DNA of 64,000 bases from Streptomyces xantholiticus (GCF_014651015.1 NZ_BMWB01000005.1:124001-188000); one strand, 5' to 3'; counted from the stretch's first letter, positions 1-9,901 are shown. The notes: generated by a model not told the origin, from the letters alone. Numbers and translations are program-made.

Positions 1-1
1 C

Positions 2-421
2 ATGACCGGTGTGCGCCAGGTGCCGGGCCGGCTGGTCGGAATGGACAGGACTCCGCAGGTACTCGCAGAGGAGTGGTACGCCAACAGCGCGATCGAGCTG
101 GTCGTCGACCGCCGCACCGGCCGGATCATGCTCGCGGCCATCGGGCCGCGCAAGACGCTGCGCGCACCGGGCTCGGGCAAGGACGCCGTCGTCCTGCTGG
201 AGAGCGCACGGCTCGCCTTCACCCCCGAGACGCAGCGGCAGCAGGTCGAACTCGCGTCGGGCGACAGCCGCAGACTCGCCGTCCTCGGCTCCACCGCCCC
301 GGTCGGCGCCGCGGCCCTGGGGGCCGTGCTCGCACTCGTCGGTGCCGCGCTGGTGGCACGCGGTCGCCGCCCGACCCCGGATCGTACGAATGCTCACTTG
401 ATGACGAGTCCGTCCGTCTGA
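2..421 (+). CDS. C-terminal part of a DUF3068 (PorA-like) membrane protein
   Basis: Only the last ~139 residues are in the window; the gene starts upstream. The visible part has a small beta-rich extracytoplasmic segment (DRRTGRIM, then a repeated R/Q-rich strand region) followed by one hydrophobic helix rich in Ala/Val/Leu (about residues 98-121) and a short charged tail. This layout is typical of DUF3068 proteins, which in Streptomyces stand at the head of envelope glycosyltransferase loci. The following glycosyltransferase and AftD-like genes agree with that. The precise role of the family is not known. Assignment rests on architecture and neighbourhood. Confidence 0.55.
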   Translation: MTGVRQVPGRLVGMDRTPQVLAEEWYANSAIELVVDRRTGRIMLAAIGPRKTLRAPGSGKDAVVLLESARLAFTPETQRQQVELASGDSRRLAVLGSTAPVGAAALGAVLALVGAALVARGRRPTPDRTNAHLMTSPSV

Positions 422-589
422 CAGCGGAAGAAGTTGTCATACCGGTGAGTAGCCGTGTGCCGACGGCATGTCGAAAACTGGCTGTCCCCACCGAAGCACG
501 GCCCCCCGGTCGCTCTCTCCCCCACATCCCCCACCCTGGCATCGCCTCCCTTTCATCCCCTCCGCACCCCGAAACGAGTTGGAGCACCC

Positions 590-1795
590 ATGCCCCAGCA
601 CGTCCATCCCCCCCTGCTCGACGCGCTGCAGCACCCGCCGGCTCAGCTGCGCCACCGGCCGCCCGTCCCGACGGAGAGCCTCGAGCCCGCTCGGCACATC
701 GTCTTCCTCGCCCATCGCGACCTGGCAAACGCCGCCGCCGGCGGCTCCGAGCTGCTGATCGACCAGCTCGCGCAGGGCCTCACCACGCTCGGCCACCAGG
801 TCACCCTGCTCTGCGGCGGTCCCGCGGTGCACCGGCCCTACCGTGTCGTGTCGGCCGGCGGCAGGCTCGGCCACTACCTCGGCGCGCGTGCCGCCTTCGC
901 CCGGCAGGTCGGCGAGTGCGACCTACTGGTCGAGGTGTGCAACGGAATGCCGTACCTGGCCCCGTTGTGGCACCGCGGCCCCACGATCTGCCTGGTGAAC
1001 CATGTGCACACCGAGCTCTGGGACATGCGCTTCCCGCCCCCGGTGGCCCGCGCCGGTCGGCTGCTCGAGCACTGGGCGCTGGCCCGCGCGCACCGCGGCA
1101 ATCTGATGGTTGCCGTCTCCCCGTCGACGGCCGGCGCGCTGCGGGCGATCGGGGTTGCGGACCGGCAGATCCGGGTGGTCCACAACGGCGTCGACGAACC
1201 GGCCGCGCGCAGTCCCCGCTCGCGTACACCGCTGTTCCTGGCGCTCGGGCGGCTGGTCGACTACAAGCGCATCGATCTGCTGCTGCGGCTGTGGGAACGG
1301 GTGCGGCCGGTCACCGGCGGCAGACTCGTCGTCGTCGGTGACGGGCCGGAACGCGGCCGCCTGGAGCAACTCGCTGGTGAGGACGTCGAGTTCACCGGCC
1401 ATGTGTCGGAGGAGGAGAAACACCGGCTGCTCTGCGAGGCGTGGCTGCTGCTGCATCCGGCGGCGGTCGAGGGCTGGGGGCTGGTCGTGACGGAGGCCGG
1501 GGCTCGTGGCACCCCCACCCTCGGCTTCGACGTGCCCGGGCTGCGCGACTCGGTCGACGACGGGGTCACGGGCTTACTGGCCCGGGGCGAGTCGTCGTTC
1601 GCCGCGTCCTGGTGCACGCTGGCGCTGGACTCCGACCGCCGCGAGGGGATGGGGAAGGCCGCCGCCGAGCGGGCCGCCGCATACCGCTGGAGCAGCACCG
1701 TTCGGCAGTTCGGCGCCGTGGCCTCGGAAGCGGTGCACCGCGCACGTGCCCCGCTGAGCGGCGCGCGGCCCGCGGCGAACGGCGCGCGCACGTGA
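590..1795 (+). CDS. GT4-family glycosyltransferase (contains a TTA codon)
   Basis: This is a retaining GT-B glycosyltransferase of about 401 residues. The N-terminal Rossmann half includes AAGGSELLIDQLAQGL, the glycine-rich acceptor-side loop typical of GT4. The C-terminal half has LGRLVDYKRIDLLL, VVGDGPERGRLEQL and the nucleotide-sugar E-x7-E region EGWGLVVTEAG. The ATG at 590 follows GGAG at 581-584 and fits better than the in-frame upstream ATG at 455. The stop overlaps the GTG of the next gene, so the two are translationally coupled. A TTA leucine codon at 1574-1576 would make expression depend on the bldA tRNA. Sugar donor and acceptor cannot be read from sequence; context suggests a cell-surface glycan or glycolipid. 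Confidence 0.85.
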   Translation: MPQHVHPPLLDALQHPPAQLRHRPPVPTESLEPARHIVFLAHRDLANAAAGGSELLIDQLAQGLTTLGHQVTLLCGGPAVHRPYRVVSAGGRLGHYLGARAAFARQVGECDLLVEVCNGMPYLAPLWHRGPTICLVNHVHTELWDMRFPPPVARAGRLLEHWALARAHRGNLMVAVSPSTAGALRAIGVADRQIRVVHNGVDEPAARSPRSRTPLFLALGRLVDYKRIDLLLRLWERVRPVTGGRLVVVGDGPERGRLEQLAGEDVEFTGHVSEEEKHRLLCEAWLLLHPAAVEGWGLVVTEAGARGTPTLGFDVPGLRDSVDDGVTGLLARGESSFAASWCTLALDSDRREGMGKAAAERAAAYRWSSTVRQFGAVASEAVHRARAPLSGARPAANGART

Positions 1796-2511
1796 AGGAT
1801 CCGTCGCTGCGCCGCTCGCTCGCGCTCTTCCGGGCCTTCATGCGGGAACAGGCGGACCCTGCCGCCGCCTACGAACTGCTCGCCCGGGACGCGGCCGACC
1901 AGGTCGAGCGGTACATGAAGCTCGACGGCCGGATCGTCGTCGACGTCGGTGGCGGCAGCGGGTACTTCACCCGCGAGTTCAGACGACGCGGCGCCCGCGG
2001 CTACCTCTTCGAACCGGACCTCGCCGAACTGGCCGCGAAACCGGGCGAGGGAACGGTCCTCGCCGACGGGTACCTGCTGCCGCTCGCCACGGGCGCGGCC
2101 GACGTCTGCTTCTCGTCCAATGTGCTGGAACACGTCGCCGACCCGAGGACCTTCCTCAGCGAGATGGTCCGGGTCACCCGGCCGGGCGGACTGATCTACG
2201 TCTCGTTCACCAACTGGCTGTCGCCCTGGGGCGGTCACGAATGGGCGCCGTGGCACTATCTGGGCGCCGAGCGGGCCCGTGCCCGGTTCGAGCGCCGCAC
2301 CGGGCGGGCCGCCAAGCACCGGCTCGGCGAGAACCTCTTCACGATCGGGGTCGGACCGACACTGCGTCACGTCAGGGCGCGCGGCGACGTGGACGTCCTC
2401 TCCGCACGCTCGCGGTACTGGCCGGTGCTTCCCGAGATCGTCCCGCGCGTGCCCGGGCTGCGCGAGTTCGCCACCTGGAACCTCCTCCTCATTCTCCGGC
2501 GGTGTCCATGA
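1792..2511 (+). CDS. class I SAM-dependent methyltransferase
   Basis: A 239-residue methyltransferase of the Methyltransf_11 type. Motif I is VVDVGGGSGYFTREF; the acidic end of strand 2 is YLFEPDLAEL; the post-II region is ADVCFSSNVLEHVADP, followed by VRVTRPGGLIYVS. The GTG start at 1792 overlaps the preceding stop (GTGA), and the stop overlaps the ATG of the AftD-like gene, so the three are coupled. In related loci this gene always accompanies the GT4 and AftD-like genes, which suggests it methylates a glycan or lipid-linked intermediate. The substrate is unknown. Confidence 0.85.
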   Translation: MKDPSLRRSLALFRAFMREQADPAAAYELLARDAADQVERYMKLDGRIVVDVGGGSGYFTREFRRRGARGYLFEPDLAELAAKPGEGTVLADGYLLPLATGAADVCFSSNVLEHVADPRTFLSEMVRVTRPGGLIYVSFTNWLSPWGGHEWAPWHYLGAERARARFERRTGRAAKHRLGENLFTIGVGPTLRHVRARGDVDVLSARSRYWPVLPEIVPRVPGLREFATWNLLLILRRCP

Positions 2512-5500
2512 CCAGCACTGTCCGCACCCGGCCGCCCGCCCGCCCGGACTCCGGGGGCCCGCCCGACGAGGAGTCGCCCGGCCCCCGGTCACGGCGCTGG
2601 CTGCTGGGGTTCTGGGCTGCGGTGTTCGTCGCCTTCCTCGCGCCGTCGCCGGGCCGTATGACCTTCGAGACGAAGCTGGGCGTGGTCGTCGACCCCTGGC
2701 AGTTCCTCAGCGATCTCGGCCGGTTGTGGCACGACCGGGCCGGCTTCGGCGGGCTCGCCGACCAGTACGTCGGCTATGTGATCCCGATGCTGCCGTTCCA
2801 CGCCACGGCGGACCTGCTGCACCTGCCGGTGTGGCTCGCGGAACGGCTGTGGCTCTCGATCGTGGTCACCACGGCCTTCTGGGGGGCGCTGCGGCTGGGC
2901 GAGCGGCTGGGTGCCGGGTCGGCGAGGAGCAGGCTGCTCGGAGCGGCCGTCTACGCCCTGTGGCCCACGTACACGATCGTGGTCGGTTCGACCTCCGCAG
3001 CCGCGCTGCCCGGCGCGATGCTCCCCTGGGTACTGCTGCCGCTGACGAACCCGCACAGCACCCCGAGGACCGCCGCCGTCCGTTCGGCGTTGTTGATCCC
3101 CCTGATGGGCGGGGTGAACGCGGCGTCGACGCTGGCCTCGCTGCTGCCCGTCGGTCTCTATCTGCTGTGCCGGACCGGTGGCGCGCGCAGGCGCGCCCTC
3201 ATCTCCTGGTGGACACCCTCGGTCGTCCTCGCGACCGCCTGGTGGATCGTGCCACTGCTGCTGCTGGGCACCTACGGCGAGAACTTCATGCCGTACGTTG
3301 AGTCCTCGCAGACCACCACCGCGACCATGTCCGCGACCGAGGTGCTGCGCGGCGCGGGCAACTGGGTCGGCTATCTGCACTTCGGCGAGGCCTGGCTGCC
3401 GGCCGGCTGGACCGTGGTCGCCTCGGCCGTGGCCGTCCTGTGCTCGGCGCTCGCCGCCGCCCTCGGTCTCGCGGGCCTCGCCCGGCGGGACGTGCCGGAG
3501 CGCCGCTGGCTGGTGGTGACCGCGCTGACGACCGGCCTGGTCACACTCGCGGGATACGGCGGGGAGCTGGGCGGCCCGTTCCACGCCACCGTCCAGGACT
3601 GGCTGAACGGACCGCTGGTGCCGTTCCGCAACGTCTACAAGTTCCAGACGGGGCTCGCGCTGGTCCTGGCGCTCGGGCTGATGCACATCACCGCCGTGCT
3701 CGCACTCCGCCCGCGCGCGGTGCGCGGGCGGCGCCTCGTCCCGGCCGCGGCCGCCGTTCTCGTGCTGCCGGGCCTGTGCCTGCCGTACCTCAACGGCTCA
3801 GTGCTGCAACCCGGTTCCTTCCAGCGACTGCCCGCGTACTGGGAGACCACGGCGGACTGGCTGGCGGAGAACGCCGCCGACGACCGCGCCCTCGTCGTGC
3901 CCGCGACCGCGCACGGCATCTACACCTGGGGCTCGCCGATCGACCAGCCGCTGGACGTCCTCGCGCGCTCGCCCTGGGCGCAGCGGGACTACGTGCCCTT
4001 CGGCACTCCGGGCAACCGCCGTGCGATGGACGCCGTCGAGCAGGCACTCACCTCCGGCGGCGAGGTGCCCGGACTGGGCGCCTTCCTGGGCCGCGCAGGA
4101 CTCCACCACGTCGTCGTGCGCAACGACCTGGACCCGCGGCAACTGGGCCATGTCCCCACCACCACGGTGAAACGCACGCTGGAGGCCTCGGGGTACAAAC
4201 GGGTAGCGGGCTTCGGGCCGGTGCTGACCGGCGGCCGGATCGCCGACGACACACCGGTTCAGGTGGAGGGCCTGTTCCCGCGTCAGCGCGCCGTGGAGAT
4301 CTACGAACCGCCCGCCGGCACCGCACGCCCCGGCAAGGCGCGTCTCACGCCCGTGTCGTCGGCGGCGGTGGTGAGCGGAGGCCCCGAGTCCCTGCTGCCG
4401 CTGTCCGCGGGCGGAGCGCTCGACGGCAGGCCGGCCGTACTCGCCGGCGACGAACTCCCGGGCGTGGACCGGCCGTCGCTGTATGCGGCGGGTGACGGGA
4501 TGCGCCGGGCCGACACCCGCTTCGGGCTGGTCAATTCGGGCACGTCGCACACCTACACCCGCGACGAACACAACTCGCCGGAGGCGGTGCAGGACCCCGG
4601 CGCCGAGCCTCGCCAGATCCTGCCGGTGACGGGGCAGGAGCACCAGACCACGGCCGTGCTGCGCGGTGCGCAGTCCGTCAGCGCGTCCTCCGTGGGCAAC
4701 TGGCTCTTCCACCTGCCGCAGTACGACCCGGTCAACGCGTTCGACGGCAACCCCCGGACGGGATGGGCGGAAGGTTCGCCCGGGTCACCGAAGGGCGAAT
4801 GGATCAAGATCGTCTTCAATGGGCCGGTGACCGTGCCGGCCACGCTCGGGCTGACCCCGCTGCCCAGCGGCAACGTCCGTGCCGCACCGACGGCCGTCCG
4901 GGTCGAGACCGATCTCGGCAGCCGCACCGGCCCTCTGAAGCCGAACGGAGCGGCGCAGCAGGTCGCCGCACCCGAAGGGCCCGCGAAGTGGCTGAAGGTG
5001 ACGATCCTCGACTCCCAGCAGGGCAGGCCCGGACTGACCGGCGCAGGCTTCGCCGACATCACCGTCCCCGGCGTCCAGCTCACACGGATGCTGGAGCTCC
5101 CCCAGGACGCGCCGAAGGAGGCCACGGGCTCCGTCGCCTACTCGCTGCGGCGCGGCAGCGACCCGGGCGGTCTCTCGGCGGTGCCCTCCGAGGTGGGGCT
5201 GCACCGGCAGTTCACCGCGGCGAGGTCCGGCGAGTACACCGTCCGTGCCGAGGCCCTGCCCGTGCCGGGCGACGCCCTCGACAAGCTGCTGTTCGAACTC
5301 ACCGGGCGGCGCGAGCAGATCGTCGTGAGTGCCGACTCGACCGCGAGTCTGGGAACGAACCTCAGCCCGCGCAACCTCACCGACGGCGACCTCACCACGG
5401 CCTGGATCGCCGGTGAGCGTCCCGTTCTCCATCTGTCCTGGCCGAGGAGGACCTCGGTCGGCGAGATCGTCTTCGCGGCGGCCGGCGGACTGTCCGCCCG

Positions 5501-6728
5501 GCCGGAACAGGTGCAGATCAGCTCGCCGGACGGGACGGCGGTGGCCGCGGTCGACGAGAACGGCATGGCCCGCTTCTCGCCGATCACCACCGACCGGATG
5601 GACATCACGATCTCCCGTACCGCGCCGCTGACCCTGCACAACCCCGTCGCCGACGACCGGTTGCAGCTGCCGGTCGGACTGAGCGAGGTCCACATCCCTG
5701 CCCTCAAGGCGTTCCGCGCGCCGCAGCCCGACCCGGACAAGAAGTTCACACTGCCGTGCGGCAAGGGGCCCGTGCTCTCCGTCGACGGGCAGTTCCTCGA
5801 GACCCGTGCACAAGGACGCGTAGGAGACCTGACCGGGCGCCGGCCCGTCGAGGTCGCACTGTGCACGGGCGAAAGCCGCGTCCGGCTCGATGAGCGGACG
5901 CACACGGTGGAGGCCGGTGACACGGGGCCGCTGGCCGTCACCGGCGTCATGCTCACCTCCGGCGACCCGAAGGCCGCGCCCGCCGAGCCACGGGACATGC
6001 AGGTTCGGGAGAGCGCGGACGAGGGCGACCGGCGCTCGGTACGGGTCGGGGCCGGGGACGCCTCGTACCTGCAGATCCACGAGAACCACAACCCGGGCTG
6101 GAAGGCCACGCTGAACGGCGAGGAGCTCACGCCGCTGCGGATCGACGGCTGGCAGCAGGCCTGGCTGGTACCGGCGGGCCAGGGCGGCACGGTGACGCTC
6201 GAGTACACGCCGTCGCAGGTCTACCGGACCGGTCTGATCGGCGCCGGGGTGCTGCTCCTCGTGCTGGCGGGCCTCGCACTCGTCGGGCGGCGCGGTCGGG
6301 CGGACGGGGACGATCCGCCTGCGCCGCCGCCCCCTCCCGGACTGGTGCTCGGCACGGTGGCGCTGACTGCGGTGGCCGTGGTGATCGCCGGGCCGGTGGC
6401 CCTGGTGGTGCCCGTGCTGGCCGTGGTGGCGTGGCTGCGTCCGGCCTGGCTCGTACCGCTGGCGTTCACGGCGATGGCGGGGGCCGGCGCGGTGGCCGTG
6501 CTGGGCGGCGGCGAGGGCTACTCGCCGGGCAGCGGCGCATACGGTCCCACGGCCCAGGCCATGGCGCTGACAGCCCTGTTCACGGCTCTCGTGACCACGA
6601 CCCGCGTCCGGGGCACGCACCGGTCCGGTCACCCGCCGGCGCCGCCCCGAAGGACGTCCGACGACGGGGATCCCGACCCCGACCGCGGCGGCGGGCTGCC
6701 GCCGCGACACCCCCGAGGAGGTGCCTGA
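2508..6728 (+). CDS. aftD: alpha-(1->3)-arabinofuranosyltransferase-like membrane protein (AftD/DUF3367)
   Basis: A giant GT-C type membrane protein (1406 residues). The N-terminal ~430 residues have multiple membrane helices with the early motif VVDPWQFLSDLGRLW. A large extracytoplasmic part follows. It contains two discoidin-like carbohydrate-binding sandwiches (around residues 720-850, with VNAFDGNPRTGW, and around 940-1030, with LTDGDLTTAW) and a terminal sandwich with NHNPGWKATLNG at about 1195. Four more membrane helices close the protein (about 1240-1365). This order matches mycobacterial AftD, which adds arabinofuranose from decaprenyl-phosphoarabinose to envelope glycans. Streptomyces lack arabinogalactan, so the real glycan here is uncertain. 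ATG start overlaps the preceding stop. Confidence 0.8.
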   Translation: MTSTVRTRPPARPDSGGPPDEESPGPRSRRWLLGFWAAVFVAFLAPSPGRMTFETKLGVVVDPWQFLSDLGRLWHDRAGFGGLADQYVGYVIPMLPFHATADLLHLPVWLAERLWLSIVVTTAFWGALRLGERLGAGSARSRLLGAAVYALWPTYTIVVGSTSAAALPGAMLPWVLLPLTNPHSTPRTAAVRSALLIPLMGGVNAASTLASLLPVGLYLLCRTGGARRRALISWWTPSVVLATAWWIVPLLLLGTYGENFMPYVESSQTTTATMSATEVLRGAGNWVGYLHFGEAWLPAGWTVVASAVAVLCSALAAALGLAGLARRDVPERRWLVVTALTTGLVTLAGYGGELGGPFHATVQDWLNGPLVPFRNVYKFQTGLALVLALGLMHITAVLALRPRAVRGRRLVPAAAAVLVLPGLCLPYLNGSVLQPGSFQRLPAYWETTADWLAENAADDRALVVPATAHGIYTWGSPIDQPLDVLARSPWAQRDYVPFGTPGNRRAMDAVEQALTSGGEVPGLGAFLGRAGLHHVVVRNDLDPRQLGHVPTTTVKRTLEASGYKRVAGFGPVLTGGRIADDTPVQVEGLFPRQRAVEIYEPPAGTARPGKARLTPVSSAAVVSGGPESLLPLSAGGALDGRPAVLAGDELPGVDRPSLYAAGDGMRRADTRFGLVNSGTSHTYTRDEHNSPEAVQDPGAEPRQILPVTGQEHQTTAVLRGAQSVSASSVGNWLFHLPQYDPVNAFDGNPRTGWAEGSPGSPKGEWIKIVFNGPVTVPATLGLTPLPSGNVRAAPTAVRVETDLGSRTGPLKPNGAAQQVAAPEGPAKWLKVTILDSQQGRPGLTGAGFADITVPGVQLTRMLELPQDAPKEATGSVAYSLRRGSDPGGLSAVPSEVGLHRQFTAARSGEYTVRAEALPVPGDALDKLLFELTGRREQIVVSADSTASLGTNLSPRNLTDGDLTTAWIAGERPVLHLSWPRRTSVGEIVFAAAGGLSARPEQVQISSPDGTAVAAVDENGMARFSPITTDRMDITISRTAPLTLHNPVADDRLQLPVGLSEVHIPALKAFRAPQPDPDKKFTLPCGKGPVLSVDGQFLETRAQGRVGDLTGRRPVEVALCTGESRVRLDERTHTVEAGDTGPLAVTGVMLTSGDPKAAPAEPRDMQVRESADEGDRRSVRVGAGDASYLQIHENHNPGWKATLNGEELTPLRIDGWQQAWLVPAGQGGTVTLEYTPSQVYRTGLIGAGVLLLVLAGLALVGRRGRADGDDPPAPPPPPGLVLGTVALTAVAVVIAGPVALVVPVLAVVAWLRPAWLVPLAFTAMAGAGAVAVLGGGEGYSPGSGAYGPTAQAMALTALFTALVTTTRVRGTHRSGHPPAPPRRTSDDGDPDPDRGGGLPPRHPRGGA

Positions 6729-8032
6729 TGGCGACGGTCGAGCGGCCGACGCACCGTGACACCGCGCCGGGACGGCAGCTGCCGTGTGTGCCGTTCCCCG
6801 TCGTCGACGAGGTCGCGCGGCACTGCGCGCAGGACACCGAACCCAATACGGTGCACATCGAGATCCATCTGCCCGGGCGCGTCGAACCGGCCCGGCTGCG
6901 GGCCGCGTTCGGCCAGGCACTCGCCCGGTACCCGCGCGCCCTGATGCGCGAGCGTCCGCGCGGCCCGTTGGCGCGGCGCTACGAGTGGGAGCTGACCGGC
7001 GTGCCCGACACGCAGGTGGTGACGTTCCCGCCGCGTGCGGCCGGTGCCCTGGCCGCGGCACGCGAACGGGCGCTCGCCGTGGCCCCGCCGCTGGCCTCGT
7101 CGCCACCGCTGCGGCTCGAGGTCGTCGAGGAGCCGCGGTCACCCGGCTGCGTCCTGCTGTTCACGCTCAACCACACCGCTCTCGACGGCCCGGCGTGCCT
7201 GCGACTGGCGGCGACGGCGGCGGAGATCTACAGCGGCACGCCCGCGCCCGCCGTGCCGCCACCGGCCCGTCCCGCGCCCGCCGCAGCACCGCACCGGCCC
7301 GCCCGCCCCGCCCTGCCGGCCAGACCCGCGCGGGTCGCGGCGGGTGCGCCGGGCCCGGTGCCGGGAAACGCGATGCTCGTCACGGAACTCCCCGTCCCCC
7401 GCAGGGGTTCGGGTGCGCCCTTCACCGTCAACGACCAGCTGATGGTGGCGACCGCTCTGACCGTCGCCGACTGGAACCGCGCCCACGGCGCGCAGGACCG
7501 GCCGCTGCGCATCACCATGCCCGTGGACGACCGCACCCGCGGTCCCGAAATGCCGATCGGCAACGGCACCAGGCTGGTCGAGGTCGGCTTCACGGCCGCG
7601 GAGACCGACGGCTCGGACGTCCCCGCCCTGCTGCGCCGCACCGCGGAACGGACCCGGACGCTGAAGGCGCAGCCCCGCCCCCAACTGGGCCACGCAGCAC
7701 GATTGTTGACATTTCCGGCGCTGCCGGTCGCGGTACGGGCAGGGCTGACCCGGGGCCTTCGGCGGCTGGCCGCACCGTGGACCTCGACGACGCTTCTCAG
7801 CAACATCGGCCGGGTGCCCCATCCGCTGGACTTCGGCGACGCCGGGCAGGCCACGGCCGTCTGGTTCTCCGCGCCGGCCAGGATGCCACGCGGACTGACC
7901 GTCACCACCGCGTCGACGGGAGGCCGGCTCCATCTGGTACTGCGCTGGTCGCGCTCCTTGCTGGGCGACGACGACGGCGTACGGCTGCGTGAGCTGTTCG
8001 CCCATCATCTGAAGGCGACGGAGGTCCAGTGA
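6728..8032 (+). CDS. condensation-domain-like acyltransferase
   Basis: A 434-residue protein of the chloramphenicol acetyltransferase/condensation superfamily. The catalytic HxxxD-type motif appears as NHTALDG around residue 146. The C-terminal half shows the ITMPVDDRTRG and TLLSNIGRVPHPLDFGD strands usual for PapA/WES-like acyltransferases. A proline/alanine-rich linker (about residues 170-215) separates the halves. ATG at 6728 overlaps the aftD stop and has a strong Shine-Dalgarno (GAGGAGGT at 6716-6723). Placed in the glycan operon, it probably acylates a sugar or lipid; acyl donor and acceptor are unknown. Confidence 0.75.
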   Translation: MATVERPTHRDTAPGRQLPCVPFPVVDEVARHCAQDTEPNTVHIEIHLPGRVEPARLRAAFGQALARYPRALMRERPRGPLARRYEWELTGVPDTQVVTFPPRAAGALAAARERALAVAPPLASSPPLRLEVVEEPRSPGCVLLFTLNHTALDGPACLRLAATAAEIYSGTPAPAVPPPARPAPAAAPHRPARPALPARPARVAAGAPGPVPGNAMLVTELPVPRRGSGAPFTVNDQLMVATALTVADWNRAHGAQDRPLRITMPVDDRTRGPEMPIGNGTRLVEVGFTAAETDGSDVPALLRRTAERTRTLKAQPRPQLGHAARLLTFPALPVAVRAGLTRGLRRLAAPWTSTTLLSNIGRVPHPLDFGDAGQATAVWFSAPARMPRGLTVTTASTGGRLHLVLRWSRSLLGDDDGVRLRELFAHHLKATEVQ

Positions 8033-8748
8033 CCGGCACCGCCTCACCGGGTCTGCGGGACTTCTACGAAGATCCCGCCGTCCCCGTCGCCTCCGGCGAC
8101 GCCCGCAGCAGCCGCCAGGCACGGCTGCTGGCCGCCGCCCTCGGCACCTCGCCCGGGCAGCTGGTCCTCGACGTCGGCTGCGGCGACGGCAGTGCCGCCT
8201 CTGTGGCGGCTCCGTTCCTCGCGGGCCACCGGCTGGTCGGCGTCGACTGGTCGCACGACGCGCTGCGCCGGGCCCGGACCCGGCTGGGCGCCGTGGTGCG
8301 CGGCGAGCTCGACCACGGGCTGCCGTTTGCCGACGGCTGTGCGGACGCAGTGCTGTTCAGCGAGGTCGTCGAGCATCTCGTCGACCCGGACCACGCCCTG
8401 GACGAACTGCGGCGTGTGCTGCGGCCGGGTGGCCATCTGATGCTCTCCACCCCGAACCTCGCGGCCTGGTACAACAGGGCGCTGCTGCTGGCCGGGGTGC
8501 AGCCGGTGTTCTCCGAGGTGAGCCTGCGCGGCATCCACGGCCGGCCCGGCTCGCAGGTGGTGGGTCATCTGCGGCTGTACACGGCCCGTGCCCTGCGCTC
8601 CTTCCTCACCGCGTCGGGATTCCGGGACGTGACCATCACGGGCGCGCCGTTCCACGGGGTGCCGCGCGGGCTGCGGCTGCTGGACCGGGCCGCCTGTGCG
8701 GTGCCGGGCGCGGCGTCCATCCTGCTCGCGCACGCACGACGGGGGTAG
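8029..8748 (+). CDS. class I SAM-dependent methyltransferase
   Basis: A 239-residue methyltransferase. Motif I is LVLDVGCGDGSAASVA, strand 2 ends in LVGVDWSHDALRRA, and the active-site side has ADAVLFSEVVEHLVDPDHAL followed by RVLRPGGHLMLSTPN. The GTG start overlaps the stop of the acyltransferase gene (GTGA). It is the second methyltransferase of the locus and belongs to the Methyltransf_11/UbiE-like group. A C-terminal hydrophobic patch and the phrase TLTA-like GFRDVTITG resemble methyltransferases acting on lipid-linked substrates, but the substrate is not determinable. Confidence 0.85.
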   Translation: MTGTASPGLRDFYEDPAVPVASGDARSSRQARLLAAALGTSPGQLVLDVGCGDGSAASVAAPFLAGHRLVGVDWSHDALRRARTRLGAVVRGELDHGLPFADGCADAVLFSEVVEHLVDPDHALDELRRVLRPGGHLMLSTPNLAAWYNRALLLAGVQPVFSEVSLRGIHGRPGSQVVGHLRLYTARALRSFLTASGFRDVTITGAPFHGVPRGLRLLDRAACAVPGAASILLAHARRG

Positions 8749-8752
8749 CGGC

Positions 8753-9634
8753 GTGTGGTGGGGTGTGGGCGCCGCGCTGATGGCCAATCTGCTGTACAGC
8801 GTGGGTTTCGTGCTGGAGAAGCGGGCCCTGGGCCGACTGCCGGCGCTCTCCACGCGCAGGCCGGTGCACGTCGTGCTGGTACTGCTGACGAGCCCCGCGT
8901 GGATCGCCGGATCGCTGGCGCTGGCGGCCGGCTTCGCGGCCCAGCTGGTCGTCTACCGTGCGCTGCCGATCGCCGCCGCCCAGGGCATCTTCGTCTCCGG
9001 TCTCGTGCTGCTCCTGCTGCTGTCCTCGGCGGTGCTCGGCGAACAGCCGTCGGGGCGCGAGCGCTACGCGCTGGGCGGCGTACTCGTCGCCCTCCTGATG
9101 GTGGTCGCCTCGGTCAGGGAGGGCGAGGACGTGGTGAGCAGCGGAGCGCCCTGGACGCTGGTGCTCCTGGTGTGCGTCCCGACACTCGCCGCCGGCGTAT
9201 GGCTGTACGGCCGGGTCGAGCAGCGCTCGCGCAAGCGCCACCGGGTCCCGACCACCGGCATCGGCTACGGCGTGGCCGTGGGACTGCTGTACGGGGTGAG
9301 CTCTCTGGCGATCAAGGGCGCGTCGAGCCGGCTGACCACGGCCGACGTCGGTGACGCGGCCCGCTCTCTGTTCACCTCGCCCTATCCGTATCTGCTGCTG
9401 TTCACGGCGGCGGCCGGTCTGGTCATGTCGCAGGCGGCGCTGCAGCGCTGCCGTGCCTCCCTCATCGTGCCGGTCTGCACGACCGTGACGTGCCTGTTCA
9501 CAGCCGTGCTCGGGACGCTCACCTTCGGCGAGCGGCTGCCGGACGATCCGCTGCTGCTGACGCTGCGCGTGGCGGGCACCGCGCTGGCGCTGTCGGTGCT
9601 CCTCGCCCTCCCCCGCCACGACCCGGCGCCCTGA
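8753..9634 (+). CDS. DMT/EamA-like multi-pass membrane protein
   Basis: About 293 residues with nine or ten hydrophobic helices in two related halves, as in drug/metabolite transporter (EamA-like) proteins. Conserved-looking pieces are VGFVLEKRAL near the N-terminus, AAAQGIFVSGLVLLLLLSSAVLGE in the first half and a matching VTCLFTAVLGTLTFGE in the second. The GTG at 8753 lies four bases after the preceding stop, so it is cotranscribed with the methyltransferase. It could flip or export a lipid or metabolite made by this locus; no substrate can be inferred. Confidence 0.75.
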   Translation: MWWGVGAALMANLLYSVGFVLEKRALGRLPALSTRRPVHVVLVLLTSPAWIAGSLALAAGFAAQLVVYRALPIAAAQGIFVSGLVLLLLLSSAVLGEQPSGRERYALGGVLVALLMVVASVREGEDVVSSGAPWTLVLLVCVPTLAAGVWLYGRVEQRSRKRHRVPTTGIGYGVAVGLLYGVSSLAIKGASSRLTTADVGDAARSLFTSPYPYLLLFTAAAGLVMSQAALQRCRASLIVPVCTTVTCLFTAVLGTLTFGERLPDDPLLLTLRVAGTALALSVLLALPRHDPAP

Positions 9635-9691
9635 CCCCGCCGACCGGAGCCAACGACCCACACGCGGAATCCGAACCGAAAGGAAGGTGCC

Positions 9692-9901
9692 ATGGAAGCC
9701 GACGACCCGCTGCTCCGTATCCTCGCGTGCCCGCTCGACAAGGGCCCGCTGACGCTCCTTCCGGAGCAGAACATCCTCTACAACCCGCGCCTGCAGCTGA
9801 GTTACCCCATCGTGGACGGCATCCCCCAACTGCTTCCGTCCTCCGGGAGCAGGGTCACGGAGGACGACCACGCCAAGTACCTGCGGACGGCCACCCAGTG
9901 A
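9692..9901 (+). CDS. Trm112/UPF0434-like small protein
   Basis: A 69-residue protein with the UPF0434/Trm112 signature: LLRILACPLDKGPLTLL at the start and YPIVDGIPQLLP in the middle. Trm112 proteins are small partners or activators of methyltransferases. Only one cysteine remains (LACP), so the usual zinc ribbon is absent, as in many UPF0434 members. Start ATG at 9692 follows the purine-rich GAAAGGAAGG. The stop overlaps the GTG of a methyltransferase gene, which suits a partner role. Confidence 0.75.
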   Translation: MEADDPLLRILACPLDKGPLTLLPEQNILYNPRLQLSYPIVDGIPQLLPSSGSRVTEDDHAKYLRTATQ